A stretch of 64,000 nt of DNA from NCBI RefSeq assembly GCF_013031245.1, contig NZ_WPZL01000001.1:186001-250000 (forward strand). The letters are read 5' to 3'. Position 1 is the first letter of the stretch. Every line of letters begins with the position of its first letter. The notes beneath the pieces are model-generated. The model had not been told where the DNA came from, searched no databases, and worked only from the letters and a program-made list of their open reading frames with translations. A program made the translations under genes and the position numbers. The stretch is from Ruegeria lacuscaerulensis. Its GTDB lineage: Bacteria > Pseudomonadota > Alphaproteobacteria > Rhodobacterales > Rhodobacteraceae. Below are positions 1-7,717 of this stretch, piece after piece.

Positions 1-9
1 AATCGTATC

Positions 10-84
10 TGGAGCGGGCGAGGCGATTCGAACGCCCGACCCTAACCTTGGCAAGGTTATGCTCTACCCCTGAGCTACGCCCGC
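10..84 (-). tRNA. tRNA-Gly (anticodon GCC), copy 1
   Basis: Read on the minus strand this is a complete cloverleaf. The 7-bp acceptor stem is GCGGGCG/CGCCCGC, the D-arm holds GCTCAGGGGTAGAGC, the anticodon stem-loop is CCTTGCCAAGG with anticodon GCC, and the T-arm carries GTTCGAATC. The discriminator is T and the terminal CCA is encoded. It is identical to the copy 38 bp upstream, so the two are probably one transcript. It supplies glycine for GGC and GGU codons. Confidence 0.97.
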
Positions 85-122
85 ATCAGATACACATATA
101 TTTTGGTCCTGAGACCTCTCAA

Positions 123-197
123 TGGAGCGGGCGAGGCGATTCGAACGCCCGACCCTAACCTTGGCAAGGTTATGCTCTACCCCTGAGCTACGCCCGC
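123..197 (-). tRNA. tRNA-Gly (anticodon GCC), copy 2
   Basis: This is an identical 75-nt copy of the neighbouring tRNA, with the same GCC anticodon, intact acceptor, D, anticodon and T arms and an encoded CCA. It is the promoter-proximal member of the tandem pair. The flanking bases differ from those of the other copy, so the duplication covers little more than the tRNA itself. Confidence 0.97.
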
Positions 198-214
198 GCC
201 GTTGAGTGAGGAGG

Positions 215-243
215 GATGTATAAATTCCCACGCGGCGCTGCAA
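215..243 (-). promoter_or_regulatory. Candidate sigma-70 promoter of the tRNA-Gly pair
   Basis: Upstream of the tRNAs on the minus strand, TTGCAG (238-243) lies 17 nt before TACATC (215-220); the overlapping TATACA at 217-222 would give a 15-nt spacer. The -10 box is about 18 nt from the first tRNA base, as expected for a short tRNA leader. This was read by eye. Confidence 0.35.
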
Positions 244-345
244 GCGGAAAAACACAAAAAAGCGGAAAAATCTTTCGACGGAAATCCGGGATCGGCGCGT
301 TGAACACGTAGAGCATTACAAAACAAGAGGGATCGAGAAGAAGAA

Positions 346-498
346 ATGACACGGATTGCAGATTTGAAGATGGCTTTGCTGGCGGTGCTAATCGTGCTGA
401 CATCGGCACTTTGTTTGCCGGAGAAGGAAAGGCTGAGTGAGGTTGAGCCTGTCTTCAGGGATGCACCGCAAGTCGAAACGCGGGTACTGGCTGGGTAA
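346..498 (+). CDS. Small hydrophobic, possibly exported protein (50 aa), unknown function
   Basis: ATG at 346 follows a purine-rich GAGAAGAAGAA stretch that can serve as ribosome-binding site. The 50 codons run to TAA at 496-498. Residues 1-8 contain Arg and Lys, residues 9-24 are a hydrophobic stretch rich in Ala, Leu and Val, and a Cys lies at about residue 23. The tail is short and acidic/polar. That is the layout of a signal peptide, signal anchor or small lipoprotein precursor. It lies between the tRNA promoter (divergent) and the MAPEG gene (convergent). I do not recognise a family. It could be a chance ORF, but the start context and hydrophobic profile favour a gene. Confidence 0.45.
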   Translation: MTRIADLKMALLAVLIVLTSALCLPEKERLSEVEPVFRDAPQVETRVLAG

Positions 499-513
499 AC
501 TCTGCCTGATGGA

Positions 514-897
514 TCAGAGCGCAAGCCTAAGATTTACGAATGCGGCCATTAGAATGGCTCCAAAGGTTAGCACCATGCCGATCTGGCGCAGAATCACGAT
601 CTGCGGGCTGCGTCCGAAACCGTAAGCGTGCAACAGCCGTCCGCTCAGTAAAGTCAGACCCAAAAGGTTCAGCAACAGGCCGCCCGCGCCCTGTAGTTCG
701 ACCATAGCGATCAGCAGCAGAGCAAAGGGCGTGTATTCGATAAAGTTGGAATGCGTCCGCATCACCTTGAGCATCGTCGAGTTTCCACCGTCGCCGTAGG
801 AAATTTTGTCGCTGCGCCGCTGACTGATGACCCTGACGCTGAGCGCGAAGAACAGGATTGCCAGCAATGCGGCATAGACTGGTGTGACAGACAGCAT
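514..897 (-). CDS. MAPEG family membrane protein
   Basis: The 127-residue protein has four predicted membrane helices: about 5-25, 55-70, 73-92 and 103-125. The MAPEG-type segment is visible as MRTHSNFIEYTPF (about 46-58), where R, H, N and E match the R-x-H-x-N-x-x-E pattern. MAPEG proteins include glutathione-dependent membrane enzymes. Most bacterial relatives, such as the YecN type, have no assigned substrate. It sits downstream of pyruvate carboxylase on the same strand, but a strong terminator lies between, so it probably has its own start in that gap. Family assignment is good; the substrate is unknown. Confidence 0.85.
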   Translation of the reverse strand: MLSVTPVYAALLAILFFALSVRVISQRRSDKISYGDGGNSTMLKVMRTHSNFIEYTPFALLLIAMVELQGAGGLLLNLLGLTLLSGRLLHAYGFGRSPQIVILRQIGMVLTFGAILMAAFVNLRLAL

Positions 898-922
898 GGG
901 CCTTTATCCTCCTCGGGCCAAG

Positions 923-951
923 AAAAAGGCCGCCCGGTTCCCCGAGCGGCC
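923..951 (-). terminator. Rho-independent terminator of pyc
   Basis: Reading minus, GGCCGCTCGG pairs with CCGGGCGGCC around a short loop, with one mismatch, and TTTTT follows at once. It lies about 25 nt past the pyruvate carboxylase stop codon. Confidence 0.85.
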
Positions 952-977
952 CCTGTTAGCCCAGAAAGCTAAACTGG

Positions 978-3900
978 TTATTCCAGTTCGACCAGCAGGT
1001 CCTTTGCGTCAATTTGGCCGCCGGGCTGGACGTGAACAGCCTTGACCACTGCGTCCCGCTCCGCGTGAATGCCGGTTTCCATCTTCATCGCCTCTATGGT
1101 CAGCAGCAGGTCGCCTTCCTTGACCTCCTGGCCAGCGGTGGCTGCGACGGTTGCCACAACGCCAGGCATCGGCGCGCCGATATGGTTGGCGTTGCCTGCC
1201 TCAGCCTTGGGCCGGGCCTGAGTGGTCGAGGTCACCAGACGGTTCGGCACCCGGATCACGCGCGGCTGACCGTTCAGTTCAAAGAACACTTTGACCTCGC
1301 CTTTCTCATCGGTCTCGCTAACGGCCTGACAGCGGATTTCAAGTGTCTTACCCGGATCGATTTCGGCGGTGATCTCTTCACCCGGCTCCATACCGTAGAA
1401 GAAGGTGCGGGTCGGCAGGGTGCGGACCGGTCCGTAGACGCGGTGACGACCCATGTAATCCAGGAACACCTTGGGGTACATCAGGTAGCCGTTCAGGTCC
1501 TCGTCATCGACCTCTTTGCCTTCCAGTTGTTTGGACAGCTCGGCGCGGGTGGCCTCCAGATCAACCGCAGGCACATCCTTGCCGGGGCGGTCTGTATTCG
1601 GGGCCTCGTCCTTCAACACCTTCTTGATGATGGTATCGGGGAACCCGCCCGGAGGCTGGCCCAGATTGCCACGCATCATATCCACGACTGAGTCGGGGAA
1701 GGCCACATCCGTATTCGGGTCCTCGACCTGCTCGCGGGTCATATTCTGGCTGACCATCATCAGCGCCATGTCACCGACAACCTTGGATGACGGCGTCACC
1801 TTCACGATGTCGCCGAACATCTGGTTCACGTCGGCATACATCTGTGCGACCTCGTGCCAGCGTTCCTCCAGCCCCAGAGAGCGCGCCTGCGCCTTGAGGT
1901 TGGTGAACTGACCGCCCGGCATTTCGTGCAGATAAACCTCGGACGCGGGAGCTTGCAGGCTGGATTCGAAGGCCGCGTATTGGCCGCGGACCGCCTCGAA
2001 ATAGTCGCTGATCTCACGGATCGCCTTGATGTCCAGCCCGGTGTCACGCTCGGTGTGGCGCAGTGCTTCAACCACGGTACCCAGCGTCGCCTGCGAAGTG
2101 TTGCCTGAGAAGCTGTCCATCGCGCAGTCCACCGCATCCACGCCGGCCTCGGAGGCGGCAAGAATGGTGGCGCTGGCGATACCGGCGGTGTCGTGGGTGT
2201 GGAAGTGGATCGGCAACCCAACCTCTTCTTTCAGTGCGCGGATTAGGATGCGCGCCGAGGCTGGTTTCAGCAGACCGGCCATGTCCTTCAGGCCCAGCAC
2301 ATGCGCGCCTGCGTCGCGCAGTTCCTTGGCCATGCCGACATAGTATTTCAGGTCATACTTGGCGCGATCCGGATCGAGGATATCCCCGGTATAGCAAACG
2401 GTGCCTTCACAAATCTTGCCGTTCTCGACGACTGCGTCCATCGCCACGCGCATGTTCTCGACCCAGTTCAGCGAGTCAAAGACGCGGAACACGTCGATAT
2501 TCCCGGACGCCTGACGGACGAACTCCTGCACCACATTGTCCGGGTAGTTTGTGTAGCCAACCCCGTTCGCGCCGCGCAGCAGCATCTGGGTCATCAGGTT
2601 CGGCATCGCCTCGCGCAGGTCGCGCAGACGCTGCCACGGGCATTCCTGCAGGAAGCGGTATGCCACGTCAAATGTCGCACCGCCCCAGCATTCGACCGAG
2701 AACAGTTGCGGCAGGTTGGCGGCATAGGTCGGTGCCACCTTGATCATGTCGATCGAGCGCATCCGGGTTGCCAGCAGCGACTGGTGCCCGTCGCGCATGG
2801 TGGTGTCGGTGATCAGAAGCTGGCGCTGCGCTTTCATCCAGTCGGCAACGGCTTGCGGGCCTTTCTGCTCCAGCAGGTTGCGAGTGCCCATCTGAGGCTC
2901 GGCCTTGGACGCGGGGGCTTTGGCCTCTTTCAGGTCTGCGCGCGGTTCAGGGCGGTCCTTGGTCTCGGGATGACCGTTCACGGTGATATCCGCGATGTAG
3001 GTCAGAACCTTGGTGCCGCGGTCACGGCGGCGCTTGAAAGTGAACAGGTCTGGCGTCGTGTCGATGAACTTGGTGGTGTATTCGTTCGACAGGAAGGTCG
3101 GATGCTTCAGCAGGTTGATGACAAAGTCGATATTGGTGCTGACGCCGCGAATACGGAATTCACGCAGGGCGCGGTCCATCCGCGCAATCGCAGCCTCGGG
3201 CGTCGGCGCCTTGGCGGTCACCTTGGTCAGCAGCGAGTCATAATACCGCGTGATTACCCCGCCCGCATAGGCCGTTCCACCGTCCAGACGGATGCCCATG
3301 CCGGTGGCCGAACGATAGGCGGTGATACGGCCATAGTCGGGGATGAAGTTGTTTTGCGGGTCCTCAGTAGTGATCCGGGTTTGCAGCGCGTGGCCGGTCA
3401 GGTGCACGTCTGCCTGGCCGGCGGCACCCGTGGCCTCGGCCAGGGTCTTGCCCTCGGCGATCAGGATCTGGGCTTGAACGATGTCGATGCCGGTGACTTC
3501 CTCGGTGACGGTGTGCTCCACTTGTACGCGGGGGTTCACCTCGATGAAGTAGAACTTGCCGGTTTCCATATCCATCAGGAATTCAACGGTGCCTGCGCAT
3601 TCATAGTTCACATGGGCACAGATCTTGCGGCCCAACTCACAAATCTCGGCGCGCTGTTCGTCGCTCAGATACGGGGCAGGGGCGCGTTCGACGACTTTCT
3701 GGTTCCGGCGCTGGACCGAGCAGTCGCGTTCGTACAGGTGGTAAATTTCACCGTGCTTGTCGCCGAGGATCTGCACCTCGACGTGGCGGGCGCGGGTGAT
3801 CATCTTTTCCAGATAACCCTCGCCGTTGCCGAATGCGGCCTCGGCCTCGCGACGGCCTTCCAGTACCTTTTCTTCCAATTCATCTTCGGACTCGATCGGG

Positions 3901-4415
3901 CGCATTCCGCGACCGCCGCCACCCCAGGATGCCTTGAGCATCAACGGATAGCCGATCTCGGCGGCCTCCTTGCGGATCGCGTCCATGTCATCGCCCAGAA
4001 CTTCGGTCGCCGGGATCACCGGAACTCCGGCCTCGATGGCGACGCGCCGCGCACTGGCCTTGTCGCCGAGGGCCCGCATGGTTTCGGCCTTGGGGCCGAT
4101 GAATGTGATACCGTTTTGAACACAGGCATCCACGAAATCGGGGTTCTCGGACAACAGGCCGTATCCAGGGTGGATGGCGTCCGCGCCGCAGTCCTTGGCC
4201 ACGCGAATGATCTCGTCGATCGAAAGGTAAGCCGCGACCGGCCCCATCCCCTCGCCAATGCGATATGCCTCATCCGCTTTAAAGCGATGCAGGCCCAGCT
4301 TGTCTTCTTCGGCAAAGACGGCAACGGTGCGTTTGCCCATCTCGTTGGCTGCGCGCATCACGCGAATGGCAATCTCGCCGCGATTGGCGATCAGGATCTT
4401 GTTGAAGTCGGTCAT
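978..4415 (-). CDS. pyc: Pyruvate carboxylase
   Basis: This biotin enzyme converts pyruvate, bicarbonate and ATP to oxaloacetate, the main anaplerotic entry to the TCA cycle. At 1145 aa it is full length for the single-chain form. The biotin carboxylase half comes first (about 1-450, with a glycine-rich ATP loop WGGGGRGM and EVNPRVQVEHTVTE). The carboxyltransferase domain follows (about 530-810, starting with TDTTMRDGHQSLLATR and including HFHTHDTAG). Last are the carboxylase assembly domain and the biotinyl domain with AMKMETG, biotinyl lysine at residue 1111. ATG at 4415 gives the standard N-terminus. It has its own terminator. A hydroxy-acid dehydrogenase that could make pyruvate from lactate lies just upstream. 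Confidence 0.97.
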   Translation of the reverse strand: MTDFNKILIANRGEIAIRVMRAANEMGKRTVAVFAEEDKLGLHRFKADEAYRIGEGMGPVAAYLSIDEIIRVAKDCGADAIHPGYGLLSENPDFVDACVQNGITFIGPKAETMRALGDKASARRVAIEAGVPVIPATEVLGDDMDAIRKEAAEIGYPLMLKASWGGGGRGMRPIESEDELEEKVLEGRREAEAAFGNGEGYLEKMITRARHVEVQILGDKHGEIYHLYERDCSVQRRNQKVVERAPAPYLSDEQRAEICELGRKICAHVNYECAGTVEFLMDMETGKFYFIEVNPRVQVEHTVTEEVTGIDIVQAQILIAEGKTLAEATGAAGQADVHLTGHALQTRITTEDPQNNFIPDYGRITAYRSATGMGIRLDGGTAYAGGVITRYYDSLLTKVTAKAPTPEAAIARMDRALREFRIRGVSTNIDFVINLLKHPTFLSNEYTTKFIDTTPDLFTFKRRRDRGTKVLTYIADITVNGHPETKDRPEPRADLKEAKAPASKAEPQMGTRNLLEQKGPQAVADWMKAQRQLLITDTTMRDGHQSLLATRMRSIDMIKVAPTYAANLPQLFSVECWGGATFDVAYRFLQECPWQRLRDLREAMPNLMTQMLLRGANGVGYTNYPDNVVQEFVRQASGNIDVFRVFDSLNWVENMRVAMDAVVENGKICEGTVCYTGDILDPDRAKYDLKYYVGMAKELRDAGAHVLGLKDMAGLLKPASARILIRALKEEVGLPIHFHTHDTAGIASATILAASEAGVDAVDCAMDSFSGNTSQATLGTVVEALRHTERDTGLDIKAIREISDYFEAVRGQYAAFESSLQAPASEVYLHEMPGGQFTNLKAQARSLGLEERWHEVAQMYADVNQMFGDIVKVTPSSKVVGDMALMMVSQNMTREQVEDPNTDVAFPDSVVDMMRGNLGQPPGGFPDTIIKKVLKDEAPNTDRPGKDVPAVDLEATRAELSKQLEGKEVDDEDLNGYLMYPKVFLDYMGRHRVYGPVRTLPTRTFFYGMEPGEEITAEIDPGKTLEIRCQAVSETDEKGEVKVFFELNGQPRVIRVPNRLVTSTTQARPKAEAGNANHIGAPMPGVVATVAATAGQEVKEGDLLLTIEAMKMETGIHAERDAVVKAVHVQPGGQIDAKDLLVELE

Positions 4416-4539
4416 AGCTGGTCCCGGGCTTATTGGTGTGGCCGTGTTAATAGGCGGACAATACGCGCACGTATATCAGTCGTTCTGGGTAGAACCGGCA
4501 TGTTATCGCTCGCAAACGCCGCCTTTTGGCATGATCGTT

Positions 4540-5697
4540 TTACATACGCTGCGCTGCAGCATCAACATTTGTGATCGCGGATGGGATATTTTGCAGATTC
4601 GGCAGGCCCAGCTGTCCCATGTTGGCGATTATGTCCTGACGTAGAATATCGATGACATGCGCTGGTCCTTGCGCACCCAAGGCACTGAGTCCATATAAGA
4701 AACCGCGCCCAAGCATGACGAAATCGGCACCCAGAGCCATCGCGCGCAGAATGTCCAGACCGCCCTCAATCCCACTGTCAAAGATCAGTGGCAGGCATGT
4801 CGCTGCCCGAATGTACGAAAGCACGTCAATACTGGCCGGAGCGCCGTCAAACTGTCGACCGCCGTGATTCGAAACCCAGATGGCGTCGATACCGACCTGT
4901 TGCAGACGTTCGGCATCCTCGGCCCGCATGACCCCTTTTATGACAAATGGCCCGTCCCATGCATCCCGTAGCCATTTGACATAGTCCATGTCCGGTGAGG
5001 TACGCAGCAGATATCCGACATGGGCCGTCGGCGGTAGGGCGCTTTCGCCATCAATATACTTGTCCAGCGCCCGCATCCTTGGCATCCCGCATCGCACCAT
5101 GCCCAACGCCCAGGTTGGTCTTAACGCAATTTGTGCCAGCAGGCGCGGCGTCAACTTTGGTGGATGGGTCAGTCCCGAACGAGTCTGCCTCTCGCGCCGG
5201 GAAGCGACCGGGACATCCGCAGTCAGAACGAGCGTCGAGAAACCTGCCGTCTTTATGCGATTCAGCATATCCCTGCGAATATCCGGGTCCTTTGGGGGGT
5301 ATAGCTGAAACCACGCGTTCTGGCCGATATGAGGGGCCATGTCCTCGGGGCTCTGACTGGCAACAGTCGACAGCGTGTAGGGCAAGCCTGCCTCAGCAGC
5401 GGCGCGCGCCAGCAGTTTTTCCGCATCAGGCCAAACCAAACCTGACATTCCAATCGGAGCAATTCCGACCGGCAAAGGAAGGTCGCGGCCCAAAAACTGG
5501 ATGCCGGTATCGCATTCGATCGGCCCATGCAGAATTGAGGGCAGAAACCCAATGCGTTCAAGCGCGATCCGGTTGCGCTGAATCGCGGCTTCCGTACCGG
5601 TACCGCTATCCAGAAATTCCCAGACAAAATGTGGCACGCGGTGTCGTGCGCGGCGTTTCAGGTCGGCAATGCCGGGGAATGAGCTGTGCAGGTCCAT
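4540..5697 (-). CDS. FMN-dependent alpha-hydroxy-acid dehydrogenase (L-lactate dehydrogenase-like)
   Basis: Members oxidise a 2-hydroxy acid such as L-lactate to the 2-keto acid using FMN, usually passing electrons to the respiratory chain. The 385-residue protein covers the whole TIM barrel. The catalytic-base signature SNHGGRQFDGAPASID is intact, with His278 and substrate-binding Arg281, and phosphate-binding residues follow (DSGIEGG, LGRGFLYG). ATG at 5697 is preferred because GGA lies 9 nt upstream. An in-frame GTG at 5718 would add seven residues but lacks a ribosome-binding site. It lies between the GGDEF gene and pyc on one strand. The substrate could be lactate, mandelate or another hydroxy acid. 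Confidence 0.88.
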   Translation of the reverse strand: MDLHSSFPGIADLKRRARHRVPHFVWEFLDSGTGTEAAIQRNRIALERIGFLPSILHGPIECDTGIQFLGRDLPLPVGIAPIGMSGLVWPDAEKLLARAAAEAGLPYTLSTVASQSPEDMAPHIGQNAWFQLYPPKDPDIRRDMLNRIKTAGFSTLVLTADVPVASRRERQTRSGLTHPPKLTPRLLAQIALRPTWALGMVRCGMPRMRALDKYIDGESALPPTAHVGYLLRTSPDMDYVKWLRDAWDGPFVIKGVMRAEDAERLQQVGIDAIWVSNHGGRQFDGAPASIDVLSYIRAATCLPLIFDSGIEGGLDILRAMALGADFVMLGRGFLYGLSALGAQGPAHVIDILRQDIIANMGQLGLPNLQNIPSAITNVDAAAQRM

Positions 5698-5736
5698 ATG
5701 AATTGATCCGACCTGCACAACGATTCTGCAAGGTTT

Positions 5737-7536
5737 TCATGCCGCTGCCGGGGGCGGAGCGGCCTTGGGTGACAGTTCTGACTTGGCCTTTGAACCCTCT
5801 GTTGCCGATGCATTCGCTGCAGGAGTACCGGCGACCTGCACCTGATTCCGGCCCCTGTCTTTGGCACTGTAAAGGGCGTCATCCGCCGCGCGCATCAGAT
5901 CCTGCGGCATAGTTCCATGTGCCGGATAGTGAGCGACCCCGACCGAAATCGTAATGCGTGGCAGCGATTTCTCACCATACCGAACCGCGACAGCTTCGAC
6001 CGCCTGCCGCAATTGTTCGGCCCGGGTTACTGCGTCATCGGGTGTGTTGTCCGGCAGGATCAGCATGAACTCTTCACCGCCGATGCGACAGGCGACCTCG
6101 TCCCGGTCGCAACCCTGCTCCAAAGCCGAACCGACCGCGCGCAACACCATGTCCCCTGCATCGTGTCCATGGGTGTCGTTGAACTTTTTGAAGTGATCCA
6201 CATCCACCGCAATCAGGCTTAGCGGCGCGCCCGTCTGCTGGCTGCGGCTGATGGACTTGCGCAAGGTTTCCGTCATGTGCCGTCGGTTGAACAACCCAGT
6301 CAGTGGGTCCCGGACAGACTGATCATGCAACTGGTCGCGCATCCGCACATTCGCTATCGCCATGCTGATCTGTTCGGCGCAAAGCTGGGCCAGCTTCTTG
6401 CTGGAATGAAACATTTCATCAGACCCTTCATGCGCCCGCAGATGCAGTAGCCCAACCGTTTCTCCATGCGCCAGAATGGGAAAGCAGAAATAAGGCCGCC
6501 CGTCATGCGGTTCAGCGTGTTCGCAAACAAAATCGATTTCGGATGCGCCATATTCATAAGTCCGGCCCCGGCGCAGGCCCCAGCATCCTTCGGGGTGGAT
6601 GTGCGACTTGTGGGTGCCGCCATTCCAACTGGCGCAACCGTCAAGTACATCGCGCGAGTTCGAATAGACATACACGCTGCCTTCTGCCTCGGGTAAGAGG
6701 TGGGTCATAAAGCGCGAGACCATATCGAACAGCTCGTCCAGAGACCGGCTGGATTGCAGCCACTCGTTTAACTCGCCCAGCAATCGGACCTCGCGTGCCA
6801 GACGGAGTTGATCGTCCATCAACTCACGCTCTTTGGCCGCGCGTCCCCGCAGGTTGCGCACCTGACGCAGATTGGCGCGATAGATCACCAAAATCACCGC
6901 CGACAGAGCAAACAGGGCGACGCCGCTGAGAACGCCCAGTGACAGCCGGGCCCGGTAAATGAATGTATTCCGGATCTGGGTGATGTCTGAATAAAACTCA
7001 ATCGCGCCCAAAAAACGCCCTTCGCGGATGACCGGCGTGTAGATCTCGGCAACATGGCGGGTCTGCGGGCCAGTTGCGTGCAGCAAATTACCGTCAAGAT
7101 TTTCGACCTCGGTCAGCGGCTTTTCTTCGTGTTTGTAAAAGATGTTTCCTTGCCCAAGGATATCGCTGAAATAGGCGTTGGTATTGATCGAACCCACGTC
7201 CGAGGCGCGCGTGGACCAGAACACCTGGCCTGTGCCGTCAAAGAGTTTAAAGCGGTAGATGTCCGAAGTTGCTGGCAACAGCTCCAGAAATTCTTTGTCA
7301 TGGTCATCCAGGATGCCGACTCGGAACGTGGCATCGACATCCTCAAGATGCGAGACCACCTGCCGGTTCAATTGCGTCGCTTCGCGGCGCAGATCGGATT
7401 CCAGCATCCGGTCGACCACTGGCGCCGGAATCGTGTAAATTCCCCACCCAGACAAGGCGGTCAAAATGCCCAAAGTCAAAATGATGCCTGCAAGTTTCAG
7501 TCGGGAGCTTACGCCCGATCCGCCAGGTTGTTCCAT
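5737..7536 (-). CDS. Membrane-anchored GAF-GGDEF protein (putative diguanylate cyclase)
   Basis: It probably makes cyclic-di-GMP from two GTP. From ATG at 7536 it is 599 aa. TM helix 1 is at about 15-35, a periplasmic sensor segment of roughly 170 residues follows, and TM helix 2 is at about 215-240. A coiled linker, a GAF-like domain (about 270-415) and a GGDEF domain (about 430-570) complete it. The active-site motif is GGEEF, which is catalytically competent. The position of the usual RxxD inhibitory site reads DRDE, so product feedback may be lost. The C-tail is Ala/Pro-rich. The start was chosen for GGGAG 8 nt upstream; a longer reading frame would run into the divergent helicase gene. 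It is transcribed toward the hydroxy-acid dehydrogenase. Confidence 0.9.
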   Translation of the reverse strand: MEQPGGSGVSSRLKLAGIILTLGILTALSGWGIYTIPAPVVDRMLESDLRREATQLNRQVVSHLEDVDATFRVGILDDHDKEFLELLPATSDIYRFKLFDGTGQVFWSTRASDVGSINTNAYFSDILGQGNIFYKHEEKPLTEVENLDGNLLHATGPQTRHVAEIYTPVIREGRFLGAIEFYSDITQIRNTFIYRARLSLGVLSGVALFALSAVILVIYRANLRQVRNLRGRAAKERELMDDQLRLAREVRLLGELNEWLQSSRSLDELFDMVSRFMTHLLPEAEGSVYVYSNSRDVLDGCASWNGGTHKSHIHPEGCWGLRRGRTYEYGASEIDFVCEHAEPHDGRPYFCFPILAHGETVGLLHLRAHEGSDEMFHSSKKLAQLCAEQISMAIANVRMRDQLHDQSVRDPLTGLFNRRHMTETLRKSISRSQQTGAPLSLIAVDVDHFKKFNDTHGHDAGDMVLRAVGSALEQGCDRDEVACRIGGEEFMLILPDNTPDDAVTRAEQLRQAVEAVAVRYGEKSLPRITISVGVAHYPAHGTMPQDLMRAADDALYSAKDRGRNQVQVAGTPAANASATEGSKAKSELSPKAAPPPAAA

Positions 7537-7717
7537 TGTCCGCGCTCCCACAGCTTTGGTCCCAGCATCAGATTTAAGCTTTGACAGATGGTTAACGGGC
7601 CCGCGCCAAACCCCGTTGTATTGATTAGAATTGACCGCAAAGGCTGGTAAAAAACTGTGTGAACAAGGGGTGAACAAACTCTTTCCCTCGGCGCGTATCC
7701 GGCGTAGTTTGGGGGTT

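Noticed and set aside
177-524. 115-codon minus-strand frame over tRNA-Gly copy 2
   Set aside because: It overlaps the tRNA and its promoter, and its sequence is Ser-rich without a family or ribosome-binding site.
2301-4574. 757-codon open frame on the plus strand opposite pyruvate carboxylase
   Set aside because: It is a codon-bias shadow of a GC-rich gene: the composition is unusual and no family motif was seen, while the minus strand encodes a complete pyruvate carboxylase.
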